From contig RFPF01000121.1 in the NCBI GenBank assembly GCA_009926295.1, positions 1 to 8,450 of the forward strand: 8,450 nucleotides of DNA, in the 5' to 3' direction. Source of the stretch: Planctomycetia bacterium. GTDB lineage: Bacteria > Planctomycetota > Planctomycetia > Pirellulales > UBA1268. A program made the position numbers and the translations under genes. The notes under the pieces are model-generated. The model was not told the DNA's origin. It searched no databases and saw only the letters and a list, made by a program, of their open reading frames with translations. Positions 1 to 6,185 of the stretch are shown piece after piece; the stretch's first letter is position 1; every line of letters starts with the position of its first letter.

Positions 1-401
1 TCGAACGGGGGTTCGGCGGAGGAGTCTGCGAAGCCGGATCGTAGGCTGTCGACGAACACCCTCGCCTCGGCGTAATTCTGCGCACTGTTGGAAAATCCAA
101 TGGCATCGTTGCCGCCATTGAGGTTGGCGATGATGCTCGTGACCGGCTTGTTCGTCAGGAAAGATCCTGATGAGCCGTTGATGGTCGTATCCAAACCGAT
201 GACGGCGATCTTGCCGCCGGCAGCCGATGCCACCACAACCTCGTTTCCCATGCTGTCGCCGGTGAGGCGAAGCGTGGAGCCGACGAGTTCCGCCATGACG
301 TTCCCGGCAAGCGCAAGCCGCTGCTCCAAAGATTCAAACCGCAGGCTCGAACGGGAAGCCAGGCGGCTACGGCCATCGGCGACGCGTTTCAACGGATTCA
401 T
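1..401 (-). CDS. Secreted LExRxxLA-signal planctomycete repeat protein (5' part only)
   Basis: The reading frame starts at ATG (399-401) and stays open to the window edge, giving 133 residues with the C-terminus missing. Residues 20-33 (LRFESLEQRLALAG) match the N-terminal sorting motif usually written LEPRxLL in planctomycete exported proteins. It follows a basic, Ser/Arg-rich leader. From about residue 36 the chain is rich in Gly, Asn, Asp, Val and Thr, with short beta-strand-like runs and an IIANLNGGNDAIGF segment (90-103), which suggests a beta-roll or RTX-like repeat. Inference: a large exported adhesin or matrix-type protein whose function cannot be told from this part. No strong Shine-Dalgarno is visible (weak AGAAAG about 9 nt upstream), so the start rests on the motif position. 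Genuine coding is supported by the motif and amino-acid composition; overlapping frames at 88-432 (+) and 155-376 (-) lack both. Confidence 0.82.
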   Translation of the reverse strand, partial: MNPLKRVADGRSRLASRSSLRFESLEQRLALAGNVMAELVGSTLRLTGDSMGNEVVVASAAGGKIAVIGLDTTINGSSGSFLTNKPVTSIIANLNGGNDAIGFSNSAQNYAEARVFVDSLRSGFADSSAEPPF

Positions 402-865
402 GATCTGGCTTTCTGTCGGTTCGGTGGGGTGAGAGTCACGGGAATGGAATCGCGACCCACACGGGATGCCGATGTCCGATGGCCTGACTATCGTCTCGGC
501 AACGCGGCCACAAGGACGATTTGGCGGAGTTCACGGCTTCCGAAGCTCGCCCGCGTTGACCGGCGATGGCGAAGCGTCAGTCGGCAACAGCTTGGGCAAC
601 GTGGGGTGCCTGGGCTGGCTCACGGAACTCCTGCCGCATTCCGCCGAAGAGTAGGACACGCTCGTAGCGCGCTCATGCGAATTCTTCGGGAATCGCGAGT
701 GTCGCTCGGCGCAGGATTTCGGCGCGGAGAGGGCATTTGCTAACAGTTTTGCGAGCAGTGCCGAGGCGTACTCGAGTCGCCTGCTGGTATTTCCCGCGCC
801 GTGGATTCGTCCCTGAATCTGCCCGATTCATCCTGACGCTGCGGGCGGCGGCCGAACCTCCGCAT
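402..865. other. Intergenic region with one dispersed repeat copy
   Basis: This 464-bp gap separates the glycosyltransferase stop from the start of the LExRxxLA protein, both on the minus strand. Short open frames here (for example 429-743 on +) have Arg-rich, low-quality translations and no recognisable domain, so I call no gene. The only clear structure is the dispersed repeat at 796-833. An imperfect hairpin (GCGAATTC against GAATCGC, about 677-696) lacks a following T-run and is not called a terminator. I could not identify a convincing promoter. Confidence 0.6.
796..833 (-). repeat. Dispersed intergenic repeat, copy A
   Basis: Read on the minus strand, these 38 bp match 4459-4496 on the plus strand at 36 of 38 positions, including an exact 27-bp core (803-829 against 4463-4489). 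The copy holds two GAyGAATCsg-type units 21 bp apart with GATTC between them, so GAATC/GATTC can form short alternative stems. It begins 32 bp downstream of the glycosyltransferase stop codon. Its function is unknown; two near-identical intergenic copies suggest a repeat family or regulatory module. Confidence 0.85.
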
Positions 866-1957
866 TCACGCCCTGTCCGCACGCGGCGAAAGCGCGATCG
901 CGTCGGGAAGCCGTGTCGGCGGGGCCACGATCCGCGTGCCGTGCGACGCGTGCTTGAGCATCGTGTCGAGTGATCCCAGGTAGCCGCCGAGAGCCCGCAC
1001 CTCCGCGATGTGATCGGGAGCGGCATGCGAGCCCTCCAGGATGGCTTCCTCGTAGATGTCGACGATCCGGCGCACCGCGTCCCGGACGTCGGCCTGCTGT
1101 CGCACCAGGGTGGAAGTCTCCGCGGCGTCGGCCGGGTCGTAGTCGCGAATTGCGGCGTCGACGGCGTCGACGCCGTGCGGGATCGTCATCGTGCGGAAAC
1201 CGAAGTTCCACGCGCGCAACGCCTCGACGTTCGCCGTGGTGACCATCGGACCGAGGCCATGGGTGCCGCAGATCACGACGGCACAGCCGACGGCCAGCGA
1301 CTCGATGGCACAGCGGGCCTTCGCGAAGACGATGTCATGACGATGGAGTAGTTCGTGGGGGTCGGCCACGGGGTTGCCGCATTCCCGCCCGATCACCTCG
1401 AGCGTGATGCCGTGCCGCCCGCACGCCTCGCGGACGACGTGGACGTAATTCGCTTCGTTCGCCTCGTTCGAGAAGACCAGCGCGCGGGCCGGACGGGCGG
1501 GCAGCGGTCCGCGGGGGCGGAATTGCTCGAGGTTCGCGAAGTTGAGCACCACGCGCACGGCCCCTTCCGGCACCGCGGCGTCGCGCACGACGCGTTCCCG
1601 GCACGCGGCATCGACCGCCACGTAGCGGAAGATCCGGGGGAATACCGGCGGCATCTCTTGCCAGGGCGCGAAGCCGTGGCAGAAATAGACAGCCGGAACC
1701 CCGGGGAGGGATGCGACCGCCGTCATGGTCTCGAGGTGGTGTTGCCCGTGGATCACGTCGGGGCGGAAGGGCAGCGCGGCGAGATCGTCGACCACCGGGA
1801 TGTTTTCCGCGCGGAGGCAGTCGGCGACCTCGCCCAGCGCCGGGCTGTAGGCGACGGGGATATGGCCAAGCCGCTTCAGTTCCCGCGCCACGTCGAGGAC
1901 GTAGAGTTCCGAACCGGCACGGGCGGCGAGGGTATTGTTGGTCAGCAGGACTCGCAT
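866..1957 (-). CDS. GT4-type glycosyltransferase (GT-B fold)
   Basis: A 363-residue protein predicted to transfer a sugar from an activated donor onto a glycan or lipid-linked acceptor, in the cytoplasm or at the inner face of the membrane. The N-terminal Rossmann half starts MRVLLTNNTLAARAGSELYV, with the Gly-Ser-Glu loop and following helix (16-30) typical of GT4 enzymes. DVIHGQHH lies at 67-74 and YFCHGF at 91-96. In the C-terminal half, FAKARCAIESLAVGCAVV (211-228) matches the donor-binding region of GT4 proteins. The extreme C-terminus (about 310-363) is not recognised. The start is supported by GGAGG 4 nt upstream of the ATG. It follows the PIG-L-like gene after 22 bp, so the two are probably co-transcribed. 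The acceptor and sugar cannot be read from sequence. Confidence 0.85.
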   Translation of the reverse strand: MRVLLTNNTLAARAGSELYVLDVARELKRLGHIPVAYSPALGEVADCLRAENIPVVDDLAALPFRPDVIHGQHHLETMTAVASLPGVPAVYFCHGFAPWQEMPPVFPRIFRYVAVDAACRERVVRDAAVPEGAVRVVLNFANLEQFRPRGPLPARPARALVFSNEANEANYVHVVREACGRHGITLEVIGRECGNPVADPHELLHRHDIVFAKARCAIESLAVGCAVVICGTHGLGPMVTTANVEALRAWNFGFRTMTIPHGVDAVDAAIRDYDPADAAETSTLVRQQADVRDAVRRIVDIYEEAILEGSHAAPDHIAEVRALGGYLGSLDTMLKHASHGTRIVAPPTRLPDAIALSPRADRA

Positions 1958-1979
1958 GACGCCTCCGCGGCGTGCTCGA

Positions 1980-2771
1980 TCACCGGCCAGCCGCGGAGTT
2001 TCGCAGCGACTCCGCGAGCGGAAGGACGTGCTCGCGACGCCGCACCACCTCGCGGTAGCGGCCGGAGGCTCGGCGGGACTCGCCGTGCCGCTCGTAGAAC
2101 GGCACGGCGCCGTCGTCCTTGAGATGATCCTCGACGCCGGGAGCCGGCCGCAGCACTTCGGTTGCGAAGGCGGCTGATCCGGAGCGTTCGAGCGCGGCGT
2201 CCAGTTCGCCCTTCAGTTCCGGGTAGGCCGCCGCTGCGGCGAGCTTCCGAGCGAGGGCCCCCTCGTCGAGCCGCACGCGGATCGCGGCCCCATCCGGCAC
2301 GTCGGGGCATTCGTCGGGCCGGCCCGTGAGCAGGAAGTCGTACCGGGTGATCGGCCGACCCGACCGCTTCTCGGCCAGGGCGACGGCCGCGGCGGCGAGA
2401 TGCCAGCAAAGGTCGTGCCCCGGGTTGTAGCCCTCGACGGCGTCGTGCACCACGTAGTGGATCCCCTCGCCCACGATCGCGTCGGCGATGACACCGGCCA
2501 CTTCCACCAGCGGTCGGCAGGATCCTTGGAGCAAGAGGTCGTAGAGTTCGGCATCCGTGAACCTGCCACGCACGTCGCCACACCGCGCCCCGGCCGCTTC
2601 CAGAACCCGTAGCGTCGAGGGAACCCGTGATCGACCCACAGACCCGGAACCGTCCGTCAGGATGAACACGCTCGGCCGGGCCAGCTCCAGCCAGTGATGG
2701 ATCCTCAGTTCGTGGCCGGGATGCGCCACGATGAGCGCCGCGGGACGTCGCTGCCAGTTGGGGTTCGTCAT
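1980..2771 (-). CDS. PIG-L/LmbE-like protein with altered metal motif
   Basis: A 263-residue protein resembling the PIG-L/LmbE superfamily of zinc-dependent N-deacetylases, which remove acetyl groups from N-acetylglucosamine-type sugars. A beta strand leads into AHPGHE (16-21), where the family normally has (A/P)HPDDE. FILTDGSGS follows at 36-44, and GYNPGHDLCWH at 114-124 supplies the distal His region. The catalytic Asp of the usual motif is therefore replaced by Gly and the next metal-binding Asp by His. It may be a divergent hydrolase or have lost deacetylase activity. The start is uncertain: ATG at 2771 (MTNPNWQ) or 2777 (MPMTN). The frame runs up to 2906, but the upstream part is low-complexity. 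A perfect 6-bp hairpin (2787-2792 with 2799-2804) lies just upstream. The pairing with a glycosyltransferase suggests glycan assembly. Confidence 0.75.
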   Translation of the reverse strand: MTNPNWQRRPAALIVAHPGHELRIHHWLELARPSVFILTDGSGSVGRSRVPSTLRVLEAAGARCGDVRGRFTDAELYDLLLQGSCRPLVEVAGVIADAIVGEGIHYVVHDAVEGYNPGHDLCWHLAAAAVALAEKRSGRPITRYDFLLTGRPDECPDVPDGAAIRVRLDEGALARKLAAAAAYPELKGELDAALERSGSAAFATEVLRPAPGVEDHLKDDGAVPFYERHGESRRASGRYREVVRRREHVLPLAESLRNSAAGR

Positions 2772-2921
2772 CGGCATGCGTGCTCGCTGTCGCGATCCCG
2801 ACAGATCGGTGTGAGGCGGCTGCACCTCCGCAGCGTACCGGCCACCGGGGCGGCGTGTCGACGTCGTGACGCTGCCCCCGGAAGCGCGATCTGATCTGGA
2901 AATCACGGATCCGAATCGAAG

Positions 2922-2964
2922 TAGGCCCGGTGTGATTCGAACACACGACCAAGGGATTATGAGT
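2922..2964 (-). pseudogene. tRNA 3' fragment, distal attachment-site repeat
   Basis: These 43 bp are identical to 5182-5224, the part of the intact tRNA gene from the anticodon loop through variable region, T-arm, 3' acceptor strand and discriminator base. The match stops sharply on both sides (2921 and 2965 differ from the tRNA locus). The D-arm and 5' acceptor strand are absent, so it cannot make a tRNA. A lone 3' tRNA fragment in direct orientation with a complete tRNA gene is the classic scar of tyrosine-recombinase integration. Confidence 0.93.
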
Positions 2965-2985
2965 TCGGACAGCCGGTCCTCTTAG

Positions 2986-3339
2986 TGTCCCGACTGTGCG
3001 CCAATCCCGGTCGAAACGCATTTCCGGGTAAGCAGAGCAGGGGCCAAAATGCCCGTTCGGCGCGGCGATGCGCAACAGATCGCGCAACAGGTCAATGGTG
3101 CTGCAAATGGAACGAGCGGTGGTTCCCAGTCGCCTGCCTGCCCCTTCTCGATGCCCAAGCCACCGCTCGGTAAGGCCGCGCAGAACGTCGTCCCGGTGGC
3201 TGTCACTGCGGGCGACAAGATCGAGGCTCTTCGCCAGTGGGCCTCCGGTCGGTGCCTGTCGGCGGATCGAGCGGGCGTGTATTCGCGGGTGCAGGGAGTG
3301 AGTGGTGGGCGAGTCAGAAGGGTGGTACGAGCAGAGTGA
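2986..3339 (+). pseudogene. Possible C-terminal relic of an integrase
   Basis: An open frame runs from just after a TAG at 2983 to TGA at 3337-3339 (117 codons), with only an internal ATG at 3049 and no Shine-Dalgarno worth noting. The translation contains ETHFRVSRAGAKMPVRRGD and QQIAQQVNGAANGTSGG, then EALRQWASGRCLSADRAGVYSR near the end. The first part recalls the region after the catalytic Tyr and the Ala/Gln-rich tails of planctomycete tyrosine recombinases. This is a resemblance by eye, and no catalytic Arg-His-Arg-Tyr set is present. Supporting context: it lies 21 bp inside the tRNA-fragment att site, where integrase genes usually sit. If correct, everything upstream of the tail has been deleted. 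Alternatively this is non-coding DNA. Confidence 0.35.
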
Positions 3340-3348
3340 GGTTTCCGT

Positions 3349-3395
3349 AAAAACACCGAGGGGAGCAGGCCCATGATGGCGATCTGCTCCCCTCG
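3349..3395 (-). terminator. Rho-independent terminator of the PEP-CTERM gene
   Basis: A perfect 12-bp inverted repeat (3357-3368 with 3384-3395, arm CGAGGGGAGCAG) encloses a 15-nt loop. On the minus strand it is followed by GTG and a run of five T (3349-3353). It begins 31 bp after the PEP-CTERM stop codon. The plus-strand side has no T-run, so it is one-directional. Confidence 0.88.
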
Positions 3396-3426
3396 CGTCG
3401 GAATCACGTTGGTTGGCTTCGTAGCG

Positions 3427-4281
3427 TCAGGCCCGCGTCCGCCGCCGCCAGATTGTGTAGCCGCCGCAGGCTATTCCCGCGAGGGCCATGGCGTAGGTGG
3501 AGGGTTCGGGGACGGCGTTCACGGAGACGGAAGCCGCCTGTGACACGTTCGGCGACGACGCGATGCCCGCCATCTTGAGCGATCCGGCGTAATCGCCGGC
3601 AATCCGGATGCTGGAAAAGCTGAAGTTGTTCTTGATCCCGAGCAGCGAGGCGTTCGGAGTTCCCACGACGAGCGTGTTGGGATCGATCGCCAGATTGCTC
3701 GTGGCCCACATCTTCACGTCTACCTTGCCCGGCGTGGCGCTCGGCACGAGCCCGAGGGCGACAAGGTACGACGTGTTCGTCAACGGAGTGAAGTCGATCG
3801 CCTTGATGTCGGCGGCACCGTTGCCGGCGTGGGCGTCGAAGCCGAACTTTTGGGCCTGCCATGGGATGCCCATGAACATCTCCTCGGTGCCGCCGTTGAA
3901 AAGACTGAGCCCCGTGTAGTTGCCGCCCGAGAAACTGGAGGAGTTCATGAGGTAGGTGATGTATGTGCTCGTGCCCGACGTGCTGGCGGTGAAAGCCATT
4001 GTACGGGTTGAAGCGGCGGTTCCGACCTGCACGGCGCTTCCCGAGCCGCTGGTGAGCCCAGCCACGATCGTGCTGCTGCCTCCCGACCATGCACCCGAAA
4101 AGCCGGTGCCACCGTTCTGGCCCGCCAGATTCGAGCCAACCGTGTACTGGAAGGTTTCCGAGAAGAGCAGGCCGGCGTGCGAGGCGTTGGCCGCACCTGC
4201 AACGATCGCCCCGCACAGGAGGACGCCGCAGACAACGGACGTCACCGAAGTTCGGACGCGGGCGATGAATCGGGCAATCAT
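3427..4281 (-). CDS. PEP-CTERM sorting domain protein
   Basis: A 284-residue exported protein. Residues 1-36 form a signal peptide: basic MIARFIARVR, a hydrophobic core, and an Ala-Ser-His-Ala cleavage site before GLLFSETF. The mature part is rich in Gly, Ser, Thr and Asn and opens with LFSETFQYTVGSNLAGQNGG, a pattern common in PEP-CTERM proteins with a concanavalin/LamG-like jelly-roll fold. The C-terminus is the sorting tag: VPEPS (257-261), a hydrophobic helix (about 263-277), then WRRRTRA. In PEP-CTERM systems an exosortase cleaves at this tag and the protein goes to the cell surface or extracellular matrix; no exosortase is in this window. The ATG at 4281 has GGGAG 7 nt upstream. It is a single transcription unit with its own terminator, lying between the putative att repeats. 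The specific ligand is unknown. Confidence 0.9.
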   Translation of the reverse strand: MIARFIARVRTSVTSVVCGVLLCGAIVAGAANASHAGLLFSETFQYTVGSNLAGQNGGTGFSGAWSGGSSTIVAGLTSGSGSAVQVGTAASTRTMAFTASTSGTSTYITYLMNSSSFSGGNYTGLSLFNGGTEEMFMGIPWQAQKFGFDAHAGNGAADIKAIDFTPLTNTSYLVALGLVPSATPGKVDVKMWATSNLAIDPNTLVVGTPNASLLGIKNNFSFSSIRIAGDYAGSLKMAGIASSPNVSQAASVSVNAVPEPSTYAMALAGIACGGYTIWRRRTRA

Positions 4282-4407
4282 GAGCGGGCTCCCGCGTGGT
4301 TGGTGATTGGTGCGCGCTGGGCGTTACGAAGTTCTCAAGCCATCGTGCGCACTGCCTCGATTCCTACCACGAATGCCGTAGTCCCCAAGTGAATTCCGCC
4401 ACAAAGT

Positions 4408-4496
4408 GACGAATCGGGATTGGGCGGGGACGAATCGGGCGCGCAGCCGATCGAACTGGGACGAATCGGGCAGATTCAGGGACGAATCCGCGGCGC
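4408..4496 (+). repeat. Array of GACGAATCGGG units, containing dispersed repeat copy B
   Basis: Three exact GACGAATCGGG units start at 4408, 4429 and 4460, and a fourth, GACGAATCCGC, starts at 4481. Start-to-start spacing is 21, 31 and 21 bp, close to 2, 3 and 2 turns of B-DNA. The last two units with flanks (4459-4496) recur in inverted orientation at 796-833. The array lies 127-215 bp upstream of the PEP-CTERM start, in the gap (4282-4573) between it and the broken toxin gene. Phased spacing would suit an operator for a multimeric regulator, while the second copy suggests a dispersed repeat. I see no promoter elements I would defend. Confidence 0.8.
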
Positions 4497-4573
4497 CAAC
4501 TTCTCACTCGCAGGGTCTGTTCAGCCGCCGACAAGCGAGGTGGACACGCAACTTACGATGGTCGGCTCGTCGA

Positions 4574-4722
4574 TCACAGCGGCTTCGCCATCACGTAGTC
4601 GTCCATCACGAAGCCGCCGCCGATCTCGAACACGGCCTCCCGAATGACCTCGAAGCCCGCTGCCGCACGCCGATCGCGATCGCGCGTGGCACATGGTGGT
4701 CGAAATACAGCCGGAGGCTCAC
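4574..4722 (-). pseudogene. Broken DUF5615-type toxin gene (N-terminal stub with fused tail)
   Basis: GTG at 4720-4722 overlaps the antitoxin stop codon as GTGA, a coupled arrangement usual in toxin-antitoxin pairs. Codons 2-22 read SLRLYFDHHVPRAIAIGVRQR, the N-terminal start of DUF5615 (Mut7-C/PIN-like RNase) toxins, including the early acidic residue (D8). The frame then shifts and stops at 4606-4608, 38 codons in. One G inserted near 4656 would restore RQRGFEVIRE and run on to TGA at 4574-4576, ending GGGFVMDDYVMAKPL. That end does not look like DUF5615, which is normally about 110-130 residues, and may come from another gene, for example a methyltransferase C-terminus. The toxin is almost certainly inactive. 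Confidence 0.7.
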
Positions 4723-5027
4723 TGCCGCCCCGCACGCTTCAGTTTCTCGCGCAGCAAGGAGGGCTGCTGGGTGCCTGCGATGCGATCGACATCCGCCAGT
4801 TGCTGGGCGATATCGGCGTCAAGGGCCTCGCGATGGTCGTGGTAGTACGCCAATGCGGCGTGAATCTGCCCCATCGTCAGTTGCTGGTGCTGCCGCTGAA
4901 TTTCCTCGGCGTCCCAGTGATGGGCGAGGCTGTCGAGGGCAATCTCGACGACTTTGGTGCGCGTGCCTTCGAGATACGGCACGCCGTCCGCGCTCAATTC
5001 AATATGCGGGTAGGAAACGGTCGCCAT
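4719..5027 (-). CDS. DUF433 family antitoxin (VapB45-like)
   Basis: A 102-residue protein carrying the DUF433 pattern: VPYLEGTRTKVVEIAL (17-31 region), then an acidic turn with AEEIQRQHQQLTMGQIHAALAYY (40-62) and DHREALDADI. DUF433 proteins are helix-turn-helix-type antitoxins that bind a DUF5615/PIN-like RNase toxin and usually repress their own operon. I chose ATG at 5025-5027 because GAGGA lies 8 nt upstream and the conserved domain begins soon after; the longer open frame to 5129 adds an atypical leader. The expected toxin follows with a stop/start overlap but is broken, so this looks like an orphan antitoxin. It lies within the tRNA-bounded element, where such pairs often stabilise mobile DNA. 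Residual DNA binding or neutralisation of a related toxin elsewhere is possible but not shown. Confidence 0.85.
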   Translation of the reverse strand: MATVSYPHIELSADGVPYLEGTRTKVVEIALDSLAHHWDAEEIQRQHQQLTMGQIHAALAYYHDHREALDADIAQQLADVDRIAGTQQPSLLREKLKRAGRQ

Positions 5028-5152
5028 GGTTGTGTTCCTCGGGACTCCAAAGCCCAGGGGCCGATGCTCGCCCGTTACTCTATCCAACTGGCGCGTCGCC
5101 CTGCGATTCGGCAACAACACGCGCAACAACGACCTATCTGACCCTCAAAAAA

Positions 5153-5181
5153 CAACTAGGCCCGGTGTGATTCGAACCAAC

Positions 5182-5202
<21 letters not shown>
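5153..5202 (-). repeat. 25-bp perfect tandem duplication of the tRNA 3' end
   Basis: Positions 5153-5177 and 5178-5202 are identical, and the second unit is the last 21 nt of the tRNA gene (T-loop part, 3' acceptor strand, discriminator) plus 4 bp of flank. The tRNA is therefore followed at once by another copy of its own 3' end, then by six T on the minus strand (5147-5152), which may help end transcription. It could arise from slippage or from an aborted or repeated integration at the att site. Confidence 0.92.
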
Positions 5203-5254
<52 letters not shown>

Positions 5255-5305
5255 GAGGCGGGAGTGATCCCGGCAAGGAAGTCTACCCGCCGCCGAGCCA
5301 CGCGA

Positions 5306-6115
5306 TCACTCCGGCGGCCGCTCGTTCTCGTGGAGCGGAATGTCCCTGAACCGGCCCTCGAAGATCGCGATGTCGACCTTGAAGGGCCGGCTCGACACCG
5401 TGAGCTCGCCCGAGAACGGATAGCCGAAGAGGGAGACGAGGTACAGGTTGAGCCCGATCAGCAGTGCGGCCATCGCCGTCAGGAACCGCTGCAGGCTCAC
5501 GCTCTCCGCGCGGAACAGGCCCGCGAAGAGCACCGTGACCGCGCCCCCCACGATCAGCACGAACCACTCGACCGCGGGAATGCCGAACTCCGCCGTGCCC
5601 ACCCGCTCGCGGCGACAGTCCCAGAGCTCGCGGATCTGCTCGAGGATGATCGGGTAGACCACCTTCTCCGCCTCCGTCTTCGGCTCGAACGTGTCGAGGC
5701 TTTTCGCCAGTTCGAAGGCCGTCTTCCGGGCGGCCATGCTGGCGTGGCCGGTCGCCATCAGCGGCCACTCGTCCTCGACCACCTGGATTGCGTAGGCCTT
5801 GCAGGTTTCCTGGAGCCGGCTCCGCTCCGGGGCGGGCAGCCGCTCGGCGAGCAGGAAGATGTCGGCGAGGGAGTTCGACTCCTCCTGGACGACGTCGATC
5901 GCATGCTCGAAGCGAACGAGCGCGTCGACGACGATCAGGCCGAGGAGCACCGCATAGAGGGTGCCCACGACCGAGAGCAGGTTGCCCGTGATGTCGTGGG
6001 CCCGCAGCAGGATGTCCTTGGCGAACATCTTCCGCACGCCGGCGACGAGCAGGATCGAAGCCGCGATGCCGCCGAGGATGATGCAGAGACCATTCGTGAA
6101 CCCGTGAAACTCCAT
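5306..6115 (-). CDS. DUF4239 (bestrophin-like) inner-membrane protein
   Basis: A 269-residue predicted membrane protein of the DUF4239 family. Four hydrophobic segments are visible at about 9-27, 45-63, 181-201 and 210-231. The pairs flank a soluble, charged helical stretch (about 65-170). FGYPFSGELTVSSRPF (230-245) after the last helix is the conserved C-terminal element of this family. The fold resembles bestrophin channels, but no transport function is established for these proteins and I assign none. The ATG at 6115 is preferred over the GTG two codons earlier because GGAGGA lies 6 nt upstream of the ATG and only 0-1 nt from the GTG. The gene follows the peroxidase after a 70-bp gap on the same strand without a convincing terminator, so read-through is possible. 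Confidence 0.85.
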   Translation of the reverse strand: MEFHGFTNGLCIILGGIAASILLVAGVRKMFAKDILLRAHDITGNLLSVVGTLYAVLLGLIVVDALVRFEHAIDVVQEESNSLADIFLLAERLPAPERSRLQETCKAYAIQVVEDEWPLMATGHASMAARKTAFELAKSLDTFEPKTEAEKVVYPIILEQIRELWDCRRERVGTAEFGIPAVEWFVLIVGGAVTVLFAGLFRAESVSLQRFLTAMAALLIGLNLYLVSLFGYPFSGELTVSSRPFKVDIAIFEGRFRDIPLHENERPPE

Positions 6116-6122
6116 CGCCACT

Positions 6123-6139
6123 CCTCCCGGAACGGGAAG
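6123..6139 (-). promoter_or_regulatory. Hairpin covering the DUF4239 ribosome binding site
   Basis: On the minus strand CTTCCCG-TTC-CGGGAGG forms a 7-bp stem (one U-G pair) with a 3-nt loop. Its 3' arm contains most of the GGGAGGAG Shine-Dalgarno of the DUF4239 gene, 7 nt before the ATG. The pairing is seen directly; a role in limiting translation is inferred. Confidence 0.5.
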
Positions 6140-6185
6140 TATGGCAGTGGCATGTCCGGGCCGCCAAATGCCGGCGGAGCACTGC

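Noticed and set aside
1150..1180. GTCGACGGCGTCGACGCC-type palindrome
   Set aside because: It lies inside the glycosyltransferase and is explained by codons for HGVDAVDAA.
1355..2122. 255-codon plus-strand frame opposite the glycosyltransferase
   Set aside because: It is a shadow of the GT4 gene with no recognisable motif.
2982..3407. 141-codon minus-strand frame between the tRNA fragment and the PEP-CTERM gene
   Set aside because: It starts in sequence beyond the PEP-CTERM terminator stem, runs through the hairpin, and has no domain.
4408..4496. CRISPR-like array
   Set aside because: Units are only 11 bp, spacers are 10-20 bp and unequal, and no cas genes are near.
4406..5170. 254-codon plus-strand frame across the repeat array and antitoxin
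   Set aside because: Its start is made of the GACGAATCGGG repeats and the rest is antisense to the DUF433 gene.
5260..5292. GGCGGG/CCCGCC inverted repeat between DUF4239 and the tRNA
   Set aside because: The loop is long, no T-run follows on either strand, and the arms are simple GC words, so I do not call a terminator.
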